A stretch of DNA of 48,539 bases, taken from Acidobacteriota bacterium (GTDB lineage Bacteria > Acidobacteriota > Vicinamibacteria > Vicinamibacterales > UBA2999). The translations under genes and the position numbers were made by a program. The stretch spans positions 1 through 48,539 of the forward strand of contig JAKFYH010000057.1 in the NCBI GenBank assembly GCA_021730945.1, read 5' to 3'. Below the pieces are notes generated by a model that saw only the letters and a program-made list of their open reading frames with translations, was not told the DNA's origin and did not search any database. This document shows, piece by piece, positions 1 through 11,537 of the stretch (position 1 is its first letter; every line of letters starts with the position of its first letter).

Positions 1-174
1 AAACGCCATCATCGACGGCGGCGTCGGCATCATGCCGGTCGCCATCAGCGGTACGATTACCAAGGCCGCAACCACCGTCGCCTGGATCAACATCGTCAGT
101 GGCACCGTGTACCACATCTTGTTGCCCATCTTGATCGACGGTTCGACGACATCACCAAACATGTCGCGTGGCAC
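1..174 (-). CDS. TonB-like energy transducer, N-terminal fragment
   Basis: The 58 visible codons run off the left edge. They encode a short cytoplasmic tail (FGDVVEPSIK), one hydrophobic segment at about residues 21-45 and a proline-containing exit (PTPPSMM). I recall this arrangement from acidobacterial energy transducer TonB proteins, where an inner-membrane anchor precedes a periplasmic Pro-rich arm and a C-terminal TonB domain that contacts outer-membrane receptors. None of the later parts is visible, so the call rests on the N-terminus alone. The GTG at 174 is chosen because AGGAGG lies 4 nt upstream. An in-frame ATG at 162 is the alternative, but it sits 16 nt from that ribosome binding site. 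Confidence 0.5.
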   Translation of the reverse strand, partial: MPRDMFGDVVEPSIKMGNKMWYTVPLTMLIQATVVAALVIVPLMATGMMPTPPSMMAF

Positions 175-198
175 TGTTCCTCCTGCTCCCTAACTGCG

Positions 199-221
199 GG
201 ACAAACCCCGCAGGCTTGTCC
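199..221. repeat. Short stem-loop in the TonB 5' region
   Basis: Arms GGACAAACC (199-207) and GGCTTGTCC (213-221) pair with one mismatch around a 5-nt loop. The element lies 25-47 nt upstream of the TonB-like start, so it is probably in the 5' UTR or promoter zone. A similar ACAAACC/GGTTTGT hairpin precedes accD at 15441-15464, which suggests a small repeated element rather than a gene-specific regulator. Confidence 0.45.
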
Positions 222-381
222 GTGCGCAAAAACCTGACGCCAAAAGAGCGCCGATTATCCCAGTGGCGAACTACGACTGTCAACGTCCGAACCGGGCGAC
301 TTACGGGTCGCTCGTGTTCAATTAGACACCGGTTCCCGGGATCGGCTCCCTGAAAACGGCTCGGTACGGTCAAAAACACGA

Positions 382-424
382 AGGGGTCAGCCCCTGCAGC
401 CCAAGCCCGTAGGGTCTGACCCCT
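382..424. repeat. REP-like palindrome
   Basis: Two 14-nt arms, AGGGGTCAGCCCCT (382-395) and AGGGTCTGACCCCT (411-424), are inverted copies with 13 of 14 positions matching, separated by 15 nt. The AGGGGTCAG/CTGACCCCT core looks like a repetitive extragenic palindrome. The rest of the 175-614 spacer holds no convincing coding sequence: the open frames across it have no family resemblance. Confidence 0.6.
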
Positions 425-530
425 CACAGAATGCCCGGCGATTCTAGTCGGGCGGCAATCCCCGCGTCAACGGCCGACACCGATGAAATGGCCGCGATTA
501 CCAACATTTACAAGCACACCGATGGTGGTC

Positions 531-605
531 ACCAGGGCCGCGGATGACACCGATAACACAGATAAATGAAGTTTCTGAGTTATCGGCGTCATCTGTGGCC
601 CTGGT
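531..605. repeat. Large inverted repeat downstream of hppA (family A repeats)
   Basis: Arms 531-562 and 574-605 match at 28 of 32 positions around an 11-nt loop. Each arm is a copy of the CAGGGCC(A/G)CAGATGAC-type repeat found elsewhere in the window (23004, 26651, 26773, 29912, 31574). It begins 10 bp past the hppA stop codon and could act as a 3' stem-loop of the operon transcript. It lacks a T-run, so it is not a standard intrinsic terminator. Confidence 0.7.
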
Positions 606-614
606 CCACCGGTC

Positions 615-3081
<2,467 letters not shown>

Positions 3082-3104
<23 letters not shown>

Positions 3105-3705
3105 CGTTTCCTGTCCTCGTACTGATCTGCGAGGGCAGCGCCATGCCGCCCGTTAAGAAAATCCGCACGCCATCTTCAACCGACAAATCCGGGAAGGAGG
3201 CCTGGGCCCGCGGGTAGACGACGACGTCACCGAGATACAGGTGATTGGTCGGCACATACACCGCCACCAGCGCCTCCGGCCCATTCCCACGATCGAGCGT
3301 GAATTCGCGGGTCAGGAAGCCCAGCACCAGCCCCCGCCGCGCGTCATCCACAATCACGACTTTCTTGAAGCCCGTCTCGCTGTCAGGCGAGAAGGCCGCC
3401 ACCAACTGTTTCACCGGTGCATACACGGTCTTGAACAGCGGCACATTCAAGAGCCAGGCTTCTCCCTGCCGAAGGATCCGCCGGCCCAGCACGTTGGTCG
3501 CCAGCGCCCCCACCAGCAGGATTACCGCGCCGGTAATCAGCACGCCCAGCCCGGGCACTTCCCGGCCAAACAGGCTGGTCGACAGCGGGATGGCGACTGC
3601 GTCGATGAACCGGAACAACCAGCCCAAGGCGACCACCGTGATGAACAGCGGTACCGTCACCACCAAGCCGGCCAGGAAACTCCGGCGCAGCCACTGCATC
3701 ATCAC
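3082..3705 (-). CDS. DUF502 family membrane protein
   Basis: A 207-residue protein with two strongly hydrophobic segments near the N-terminus (SFLAGLVVTVPLFITVVALG, about 9-28, and a second near 55-75) followed by a soluble domain with the family motif LVAVYVPTNHLYLGDVVVYP. DUF502 proteins are conserved bacterial membrane proteins of unknown biochemical role. The start region is GTG ATG ATG directly after the uppP stop codon, so translational coupling is likely and the exact start among the three codons is uncertain. It overlaps hppA downstream. Confidence 0.85.
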
Positions 3706-4521
3706 CTAGACCGCTCGCATCAGCAGCCACGCGAACGTGACCGCCGCCAGGACCAACCGGTAGTACGCAAAAACCGCCAACGAGTGCCCCGCAAGATACC
3801 GCAGAAAATACTTCACCGTTACGTAGCCGACGACCGCCGAGACGACCAGGCCAACCGCCATCAGGGTGACCGGCACGCCCTCGAGGCCAATCTTCGACAG
3901 CTCGTAGGCCTCCTTGACCGCCACCGCAAACACCGCAGGCAGGCTCATCAGGAAGACGAAACGGGCGGCGGTATCGCGGCGCAGGCCCTGGAACATGCTC
4001 ACGATCAGGGTCGACCCCGACCGCGACAACCCGGGCGCCAGCGCCGCCGCCTGGGCCACGCCAATGGCCAGGGCCTCGCCGTAGCCGAGCGATCGGGCTT
4101 CGCGGTTCTGCCGCCCCACCCGTTCCACCCAAATCAGCCCGATGCTGCCGATGACGAGGTTCACCGCCACCACCAGCGGCGTGCGGATCCGCGCCTCGAT
4201 CACGTCACCGAAGAGCCCGCCGACGATTACGACTGGGATCGTCCCAATCACAATCAGCCGGCCCATCCGCTCCCACTCGCCATCGCGACCCGTGAGCGCT
4301 CCCGGCGCGGCCAGAATCAACTGCGCGACATCGGCACGAAAGTAAGCGACGACGGCCAGCAACGTGCCGACGTGGCAGGCAGCGTCAAACGGGATGCCGA
4401 AACGGCCGGCGTCCCAGCCAAAAAATGCCCGCGCCAGGATCAGGTGGCCGGAACTGGACACCGGAAGGAACTCGGTGAGTCCCTGCACGACGCCCAGCAG
4501 CGCGGCCGCGAACAGATCCAC
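3706..4521 (-). CDS. uppP: Undecaprenyl-diphosphate phosphatase
   Basis: UppP/BacA removes a phosphate from undecaprenyl diphosphate so that the lipid carrier for peptidoglycan and O-antigen can be reused. The 271-residue protein has both family signatures: TEFLPVSSSGHLIL at about residues 17-30, including the catalytic Glu and the Ser-rich loop, and LAPGLSRSGSTL near 160-170. Multiple membrane segments and the length are typical. The GTG start lies 3 nt after the secF stop, so the gene is embedded in the export operon. Confidence 0.96.
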   Translation of the reverse strand: MDLFAAALLGVVQGLTEFLPVSSSGHLILARAFFGWDAGRFGIPFDAACHVGTLLAVVAYFRADVAQLILAAPGALTGRDGEWERMGRLIVIGTIPVVIVGGLFGDVIEARIRTPLVVAVNLVIGSIGLIWVERVGRQNREARSLGYGEALAIGVAQAAALAPGLSRSGSTLIVSMFQGLRRDTAARFVFLMSLPAVFAVAVKEAYELSKIGLEGVPVTLMAVGLVVSAVVGYVTVKYFLRYLAGHSLAVFAYYRLVLAAVTFAWLLMRAV

Positions 4522-4524
4522 GCG

Positions 4525-5460
4525 CTACGAGGTCTTGCGCGCGCCGGTCGGACGGCCCTTGGCCTGCTTGGCGCCCAGGACCGTCGCGATCGCCGCGGCA
4601 ATGAAGATGGTGGAATAGGTGCCGCTCAGGATGCCCACCAGCATCGTGAAGGCAAACCCTTCAAGTACTTCGCCGCCGAACAGGAAAAGCGAGAGCACGG
4701 CCAGGAACGTGGTGCCGGCGGTGATGATGGTGCGGCTGAGGGTCTGGTTGACGCTCAGGTTGATCACCGTATCGAGAGAGTCCCGGCGCTTGTGCTTGAG
4801 GTTCTCGCGCACGCGGTCGAAGATCACGATGGTGTCGTTCACCGAGTAGCCGGTGATGGCCAGGATCGCCGCCACCACGTTCAGCGACAGGTCGTAATTG
4901 AAGTAGAACAGGAACGCCAGCGTCACCAGCACGTCGTGCAGCGTCGCCGCGATCGCGCCAATCGCGAACGCAAACCGGAAACGCAGGCCGATGTAGATGG
5001 TGATGCCAAGGATCGAGGCCAGCGTGGCGTAGATGCCCTTGCGCTGCAGGTCGGCACCGATCACCGGACCGACGATTTCCTGGCTGCGCACCTCAAAGGT
5101 GCCGAGGTTGGCCTTGGTGATCGAATCGACAATCGCGCGCGCGTTCTGCTCGAGCGCGGCCCCCTCCTCGGCCACCAGTTGCGGCACCCGAATCAGGATC
5201 TCGTTGTTGGCCGCCTCGCCGTAACTCTGGATGACGTTCTCGCCCGACATGCCGGCCGCCAGCGCCGTTCGCACCTGGTCGACACTGACCGACTGCTCGA
5301 ACTTGACCACGACGATGGTGCCGCCCGAGAAGTCGATGCCGAGCGGCACGCCCTTGGTCGCCGCAAAGCCGATGCCGGCCAGCACGATCAAAGTCGAGAA
5401 CGCGAGCGCGTGCCAGCGCCACTTGATGAAGTCGTAGTTGGTGTTATCGAAGATGGCCAT
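4525..5460 (-). CDS. secF: Protein translocase subunit SecF
   Basis: SecF works with SecD to use the proton motive force to complete Sec-dependent export. The 311-residue protein shows the N-terminal membrane helix, the LGIDFSGGT motif (about 35-43), the periplasmic P1 head and the C-terminal five-helix membrane bundle with ITGYSVNDTIVIFDRVREN. It starts 4 nt after secD ends, the usual order. The C-terminus is short and basic (AKGRPTGARK). Confidence 0.97.
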   Translation of the reverse strand: MAIFDNTNYDFIKWRWHALAFSTLIVLAGIGFAATKGVPLGIDFSGGTIVVVKFEQSVSVDQVRTALAAGMSGENVIQSYGEAANNEILIRVPQLVAEEGAALEQNARAIVDSITKANLGTFEVRSQEIVGPVIGADLQRKGIYATLASILGITIYIGLRFRFAFAIGAIAATLHDVLVTLAFLFYFNYDLSLNVVAAILAITGYSVNDTIVIFDRVRENLKHKRRDSLDTVINLSVNQTLSRTIITAGTTFLAVLSLFLFGGEVLEGFAFTMLVGILSGTYSTIFIAAAIATVLGAKQAKGRPTGARKTS

Positions 5461-5464
5461 ATGA

Positions 5465-7021
5465 CTAAATCGAAAGCTTCGCGACCTGGCGTTTTGACAG
5501 CGTCAGCTCGAACAGGGTGCGGGAAACGAAGTATGCGGTGAACACGTTGCACAAGAGGCCGATGGTCAGCGTCATCGCAAACCCGCGGATGGGACCGGTG
5601 CCGAACTGGAACAGAAAGGCCGCCGAAATCAGCGAGGCCACGTGAGTGTCGAGAATGGTCAGCAGCACGCGATCGAAGCCCGCCGCCACCGCCTGCTTGA
5701 CGCCCTTGCCGGTGCCAAGCTCTTCCTTGATGCGCTCGAAGATCAGGACGTTCGAGTCAACGCCCATGCCGATGGTGAGAATGAAGCCGGCAATGCCGGG
5801 CAGCGTCATGGTGGCGCCGACATAGGCCATCAGGCCAAGCAACAGCACCAGGTTGATCCCGATCGAGATGAGCGCATTGAAGCCGGCCAGCCGGTAGTAG
5901 AACAGCATGAACAGCGTGACCAACAGCAGGCCGCCCGAGGCCGCCATCACGCCGGCACGAACCGAGTCGGCGCCAAGCGAGGGCCCCACGGTCCGTTCTT
6001 CGAGGTAGGTCAACGACGCGGGTAGCGCGCCCGAGCGCAGCACCAGCGACAGGTCCTGCGCCTGCTGGTTGCTGAAGCTGCCGCTGATGCGGCCCTCGTC
6101 ATCAATCCGGCTCTGAATGGTGGCGGCCGAATACACGCGGGCGTCCATGATCACGCCGAGCATGCGGCCAATGTTGGCCTGGGTAAAGGTGCCGAACTTG
6201 CGCGCGCCTTCGTTGTTGAGCGAAAAACTGACCGCCGGGCGGTTGTTCTCGTCGAGGGTCGGCCGCGCGTTGCGCAAGTCGCGGCCGGTCACCGCGGCGA
6301 CCCGGCGCACGGCGTAGTAGCCGGTGCTGGCGGGCTGGCCGGGGCCGCCGTCAATCGTGCCGGGCAGAATGTGGATATCGGGCGGCACGTTGCCGGCATA
6401 CGCCTGGCGCGCCGAGGCCTCATCCGGGAACGGCCCCTGCTCGACCAGCTTCAACTCCAGCAGCGCCGTCGAGCGGATGATTTCCTTCGCCCGGTTCACG
6501 TCGGTCACGCCCGGCAACTGCACCAGAATCTGATCGGCCGCGCTGTGGCGGGCCACGATCGGCTCGGCCACGCCAAGCTCGTTCACACGGCGCTCAATCG
6601 TCTGCAGCGCCTGGTTCACGGTGTCCTCACGCAACTGGACCACGACGTTGGGCTTGAGCGTGAAGGTGTAGCCCGCGGCCCCGGATGAGCGGTCGTAGTT
6701 GACCTCCACCTCGGTGAGCGCGCCGCGGAACGCCGCATCCTGGTCCGCCGTCACGCCGGCGACGCTGAACGAGGTCGGCCCGGGAACGGTGATGGGGCCG
6801 ACCGCGATGTTCGCCGTCTTCAACTGCTCAGCCAGGCGATCGGCGGCAGTCTGCGTTTCGAGACGCAGCGCGTCATCGGTCTGGACGCGCATCACCAGGT
6901 GCACGCCACCCTTCAGGTCCAATCCCAACCTGACCTTCTGATCGGGCGGATAGAACGACCAAACGGCCAGGGCGGTGACGCCAAGGATGACAAGGACTTT
7001 CCAACGAAGATTCTTCGACAT
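5465..7021 (-). CDS. secD: Protein translocase subunit SecD
   Basis: SecD is the large partner of SecF. The 518-residue protein has the N-terminal membrane helix, LGLDLKGG (about 32-39), a periplasmic P1 domain, LGADSVRAG and the conserved GMGVDSNVLIFERIKEE in the membrane bundle. Length and order are normal. The gene begins 3 nt after yajC, consistent with one transcript for the accessory translocase complex SecDF-YajC. Confidence 0.97.
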   Translation of the reverse strand: MSKNLRWKVLVILGVTALAVWSFYPPDQKVRLGLDLKGGVHLVMRVQTDDALRLETQTAADRLAEQLKTANIAVGPITVPGPTSFSVAGVTADQDAAFRGALTEVEVNYDRSSGAAGYTFTLKPNVVVQLREDTVNQALQTIERRVNELGVAEPIVARHSAADQILVQLPGVTDVNRAKEIIRSTALLELKLVEQGPFPDEASARQAYAGNVPPDIHILPGTIDGGPGQPASTGYYAVRRVAAVTGRDLRNARPTLDENNRPAVSFSLNNEGARKFGTFTQANIGRMLGVIMDARVYSAATIQSRIDDEGRISGSFSNQQAQDLSLVLRSGALPASLTYLEERTVGPSLGADSVRAGVMAASGGLLLVTLFMLFYYRLAGFNALISIGINLVLLLGLMAYVGATMTLPGIAGFILTIGMGVDSNVLIFERIKEELGTGKGVKQAVAAGFDRVLLTILDTHVASLISAAFLFQFGTGPIRGFAMTLTIGLLCNVFTAYFVSRTLFELTLSKRQVAKLSI

Positions 7022-7024
7022 GGC

Positions 7025-8595
<1,571 letters not shown>

Positions 8596-8608
8596 TTATT
8601 ATCACTGA

Positions 8609-9778
8609 GTGAAGAAGTTGCGCGTGGGTGTCATTTACGGCGGCCGATCCGGGGAGCACGAAGTCTCGGTGACCTCGGCGGCCTCGATCTTCAAGTCGAT
8701 TGACCGGACCCGCTACGAACCGGTGCCCATTCGCATTGAGAAGGACGGCCGGTGGACGCTGGCGGATCGGCCGCCCACGGCGTTGTCGGCGGCCGAGGTG
8801 ATTCAGCAGGCCCGTCAGTCAGCCGCCCGGCCGGTGCGGGCGGGCCGCGACTCGTTGTTTGTCCCCTACCCGTCCGGCGACACGCTGATCACGGTCGAAC
8901 GCCGCGGCTCGTCCGATGGCAGCACGCCGGCCGATGTCGACCGCGCGGTGGTGACAGGGCTCGGACTCGACGTGGTGTTCCCGGTGCTGCACGGACCATA
9001 CGGCGAAGACGGCACCGTCCAGGGGCTGATGGAACTGGCCAACGTGCCGTACGTGGGCCCTGGCGTGCTGGCGTCGGCGGCTGGCATGGACAAGGCGGTG
9101 ATGAAGGTGCTCTTTGCCGCCGCCGGGTTGCCAATCGTCGCCTCGCACGCGTTCGTGCGCGCGGACTGGACGCGCGATCGCGCTGGCGTGCTGTCGGCCC
9201 TGGCGGCGCTCGGACTTCCGCTATTTGTGAAGCCCGCCAATCTCGGATCGAGCGTCGGTATCTCGAAAGTCAAGGCCAACGCCGAATTGGTGCCGGCAAT
9301 CGAGACCGCCCTGGAGTTCGATCGCAAGGTGATTGTCGAGGCCGGCGTCGCCAACGCGCGTGAGGTGGAGTGCGCGGTGCTCGGCAACGACGACCCCGAA
9401 ACGTCGGTCCCCGGCGAGATCGTGCCGTCGCGGGAGTTCTATGACTACGAAGCCAAGTACCTGGACGAGGGATCCAAGAGCCTGATTCCGGCCGAGCTGC
9501 CGGCGGCGACCGTGGCTGAAGTTCAGCGACTGAGCGTGGCGGCGTTTCGCGCCATCGATGCGGCCGGCCTGGCCCGCGTCGACTTCCTGCTGGCGCGCGA
9601 CACTGGCAACCTCTACGTCAACGAGATCAACACCATGCCCGGCTTCACCAGCATCAGCATGTTCGCCAAGATGTGGGAGGCCAGTGGCGTCAGCTACCCG
9701 GCGCTGGTCGACCGGCTGATTCAACTGGCCCTGGCCCGGCACGGCGAGAAGCAACGGCTGCGAACCAGCGCGCTATGA
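8609..9778 (+). CDS. ddl: D-alanine--D-alanine ligase
   Basis: Ddl makes the D-Ala-D-Ala dipeptide for peptidoglycan. The 389-residue ATP-grasp protein shows the N-terminal VIYGGRSGEHEVS, the LHGPYGEDGTVQG segment, the NLGSSVGISK loop, EFYDYEAKY, and the metal-binding C-terminal YVNEINTMPGFT. It starts with GTG, has no Shine-Dalgarno, and has TATTAT (8597-8602) 6 nt upstream, so a leaderless message is plausible. It is divergent from tgt and overlaps the next gene by 4 nt. Confidence 0.96.
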   Translation: MKKLRVGVIYGGRSGEHEVSVTSAASIFKSIDRTRYEPVPIRIEKDGRWTLADRPPTALSAAEVIQQARQSAARPVRAGRDSLFVPYPSGDTLITVERRGSSDGSTPADVDRAVVTGLGLDVVFPVLHGPYGEDGTVQGLMELANVPYVGPGVLASAAGMDKAVMKVLFAAAGLPIVASHAFVRADWTRDRAGVLSALAALGLPLFVKPANLGSSVGISKVKANAELVPAIETALEFDRKVIVEAGVANAREVECAVLGNDDPETSVPGEIVPSREFYDYEAKYLDEGSKSLIPAELPAATVAEVQRLSVAAFRAIDAAGLARVDFLLARDTGNLYVNEINTMPGFTSISMFAKMWEASGVSYPALVDRLIQLALARHGEKQRLRTSAL

Positions 9779-10872
9779 CGAGGGCGCACCTGTCCTGGTG
9801 CCTAGGGTGCTTGTGGTGCCTATGGTGCCTAGGGGTGGGTGCGGGTGCCGGTGCCGAGGGACGGGGGCTCAGGGCCGACCAGGCGCGGCGCGGCATCACG
9901 GCCGCGCCCCTCGTAGCGAGTGCCTACGACCTCATTCTTGACGCACAGTTTGACCGCGTGCGGGCAGTACTGCCGGCCACTTGCGGCCCGCCTTCGATCC
10001 AGGGCCTCGACGCGACAAGTCTGGCGCCGCCGGTCGCCTGCCTGGGCCTTGAAGCCCTGAACCTGTGGTGGCAGATCCAACTGGATCCCACAAACCGCGC
10101 CCTTGATCCCGCCTTCGTCGCCAAGGTCGGCGCGGCCATCGCCGAGGCCGGGCGCATGACGGTGGCCGAACCCGAGCGTGCCGAAGCGTGGTTCTACCTC
10201 GGCGCCGCCTACGGGGTGCGTGCCCAGTGGCGGGTCCTGCGCGGCGAACGCCTGGCGGCCGCGCGCGACGGCAAGCGCATCAAGGAATCGCTCGAACGGG
10301 CACTGGCGCTCGACCCGGCGATGCACGATGCCGAGTTCGGGGTCGGCCTCTACCGCTACTACGCCGATGTCGCGCCGGCTGCCCTGCGCTTCCTGCGGTG
10401 GCTGTTGCTCCTGCCGGGCGGCAATCGCGTCGAGGGGCTGGCGCAACTGGAACGCGCTGCCAGCCTGGGCCAACTGGTGCGCGGCGAGGCCCAGTTCCAG
10501 ATTCACCAGGTCTACCTCTGGTACGAGCATCGCGATCGCGAGGCGCTCGCCATCATCCAGGCGCTGCAGCAGCGCTACCCGCATAACCCGGTGTTCCACC
10601 ACGTCGAAGCGGAGATCCTGGACACTTACCTGCACGACGCCGAAGCGAGCCTCCGTGCATCAGAGCGGCTGCTGGCCCTGGCGCGCGCCGGCGCGGTGAG
10701 CCAGCCGGAACTGGCCGAGACGATCGCCCGCCTGAACATGGCGCGTCAGCTCGGCGCGCTCAAGCAGAACGCCGCCGCGATCGCGCAACTCGATCTGATC
10801 ATCGCGTCGCAGGCGGCCCGGCCGGCCGGCGCGCTCGCGCAGGCCGAGCGCCTGCGGCGCCAACTGCGCTAG
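9775..10872 (+). CDS. Secreted TPR-like protein of unknown function
   Basis: The ATG overlaps the ddl stop codon (ATGA), giving 365 residues. A signal peptide (about residues 1-27) is followed by a helical region with tetratricopeptide-like features: AEAWFYLGAAYGVRAQW, LERALALDPAMHDAEFGVGL and an alternating AIAQLDLII segment. TPR proteins usually scaffold other proteins; no enzymatic motif is seen. The signal-peptide core, W-C-L-G-C-L-W-C-L-W-C-L-G, is encoded by a nonamer array (9796-9840), so this part of the protein looks repeat-derived. Coupling to ddl may reflect only shared transcription. Confidence 0.75.
   Translation: MTRAHLSWCLGCLWCLWCLGVGAGAGAEGRGLRADQARRGITAAPLVASAYDLILDAQFDRVRAVLPATCGPPSIQGLDATSLAPPVACLGLEALNLWWQIQLDPTNRALDPAFVAKVGAAIAEAGRMTVAEPERAEAWFYLGAAYGVRAQWRVLRGERLAAARDGKRIKESLERALALDPAMHDAEFGVGLYRYYADVAPAALRFLRWLLLLPGGNRVEGLAQLERAASLGQLVRGEAQFQIHQVYLWYEHRDREALAIIQALQQRYPHNPVFHHVEAEILDTYLHDAEASLRASERLLALARAGAVSQPELAETIARLNMARQLGALKQNAAAIAQLDLIIASQAARPAGALAQAERLRRQLR
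9796..9840 (+). repeat. Nonamer array encoding a signal-peptide core (family B)
   Basis: Four or five consecutive 9-nt units of the type TGGTGCCTA: TGGTGCCTA, GGGTGCTTG, TGGTGCCTA, TGGTGCCTA, then a degenerate GGGGTGGGT. The array is in frame with the TPR protein gene and each unit adds W/G-C-L. Related GGTGCT arrays encode the signal peptides at 24230 and 47890. Confidence 0.75.
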
Positions 10873-10950
10873 CCGTCCTACAGATCCGCGCGCGTCGATC
10901 CGACACGTCTCCATGAGGGTGTGAGTGGAGGAGCGCGATCGGGGCGTTTG

Positions 10951-11002
10951 TTGACAATCACAAACGCTTTGTGCTTGACAAGCAGATTTTCTCATCCATA
11001 AT
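10951..11002 (+). promoter_or_regulatory. Sigma70-type promoter with adjoining palindrome
   Basis: TTGACA (10975-10980), a 16-nt spacer and CATAAT (10997-11002) form a near-consensus promoter reading towards the two Lys/Ala peptide genes. Immediately before the -35 is the perfect palindrome CACAAA-CGC-TTTGTG (10959-10973), and a second TTGACA sits at 10951-10956. The palindrome is placed like an operator or activator site. The predicted transcript has a 5' UTR of about 98 nt. The flanking 10873-10950 and 11003-11106 hold nothing else I recognise. Confidence 0.7.
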
Positions 11003-11106
11003 CTACATCTGGTATGAGGGCGCACGGCTCAGGCCACTGATTGTGAACACGTTAAAACATTCAGCGGCTGCCATCAGGCAGAGTCACCCCCCATCAGGAG
11101 AGAACA

Positions 11107-11163
11107 ATGGCGAAGAAGGCAAAGAAGGCGGCCAAGAAGGCCAAGAAGGCCAAGAAGCGCTAG
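11107..11163 (+). CDS. 18-residue Lys/Ala-rich peptide 1
   Basis: The complete product is MAKKAKKAAKKAKKAKKR: ten lysines, one arginine and six alanines after Met. AGGAG lies 6-7 nt upstream of the ATG. It closely resembles the second peptide at 11352 and the KAAKK repeats in the tails of bacterial histone H1-like proteins, so binding to DNA or RNA is a reasonable guess. A near-consensus promoter lies upstream and an intrinsic terminator downstream of the pair. The gene is too short for sequence statistics; the duplicated design with separate ribosome binding sites is the main support. Confidence 0.65.
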   Translation: MAKKAKKAAKKAKKAKKR

Positions 11164-11351
11164 GCCGCTACAGGGGCGGTTCTCAACAAACTGCCCCACC
11201 CTTTTCACCAAGACCGCGCGCGTGAATAACTCACGTCGCGTAACGAAGCGCGAGAACGCCGGCATGGACACGCCGAGTGCCAGGCGGCAGAGGCAAGTCG
11301 TGCAGCGGCTAGGTTCTTACGCATAACCCAACCTGAAGGGGGGGATTACAG

Positions 11352-11405
11352 ATGGCAAAGAAAGCAGCTAAGAAGAAGGCAGCCAAGAAGGCGAAGAAGC
11401 GCTAG
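11352..11405 (+). CDS. 17-residue Lys/Ala-rich peptide 2
   Basis: The complete product is MAKKAAKKKAAKKAKKR, sharing the MAKKA start and AKKAKKR end with the peptide at 11107 but rearranged inside, so the two look like paralogues kept by selection. An AAGGGGGGG ribosome binding site lies 6-7 nt before the ATG. A strong intrinsic terminator starts 27 nt after the stop. The 188 nt between the two genes contain no recognisable gene. Function is unknown; a nucleoid- or ribosome-associated basic peptide is the simplest hypothesis. Confidence 0.65.
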   Translation: MAKKAAKKKAAKKAKKR

Positions 11406-11431
11406 TCGCTTCGTCAGCCAGAAGATCGGAA

Positions 11432-11458
11432 GGGAGGCGCAGTCGCCTCCCTTTTTTA
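11432..11458 (+). terminator. Intrinsic terminator
   Basis: Perfect 8-bp GC-rich stem GGGAGGCG (11432-11439) / CGCCTCCC (11444-11451) with a 4-nt loop, followed by TTTTTT. It ends the transcript carrying the two Lys/Ala peptides. Confidence 0.9.
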
Positions 11459-11460
11459 TT

Positions 11461-11514
11461 GGGCTTCGCCCGAGATCAGGGCTTCGCCCGAGATCAGGGC
11501 TTCGCCCGAGATCA
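11461..11514 (+). repeat. Three perfect 18-bp tandem repeats
   Basis: GGGCTTCGCCCGAGATCA is repeated three times without change (11461-11478, 11479-11496, 11497-11514). Each unit contains the small palindrome GGGC-TTC-GCCC. The array lies between the terminator and the 3' end of the convergent HEAT-cyclophilin gene. Confidence 0.9.
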
Positions 11515-11537
11515 GGAGGCGGGGAGATCAGGAGATT

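Noticed and set aside
152-427. Small frames in the 175-614 spacer
   Set aside because: They cross the hairpins and repeats, have no ribosome binding site linked to a conserved product, and show no recognisable similarity.
531-605. CRISPR-like array
   Set aside because: Two inverted copies with an 11-nt loop are not direct repeats with spacers; no cas genes are present.
3241-5541. 766-codon plus-strand frame opposite DUF502, uppP and secF
   Set aside because: It spans three recognised genes on the other strand and has the same low-complexity shadow composition.
11107-11405. tRNA or other known structured RNA in the small-peptide region
   Set aside because: No cloverleaf, T-loop or known RNA motif was found between 10873 and 11460 apart from the terminator.
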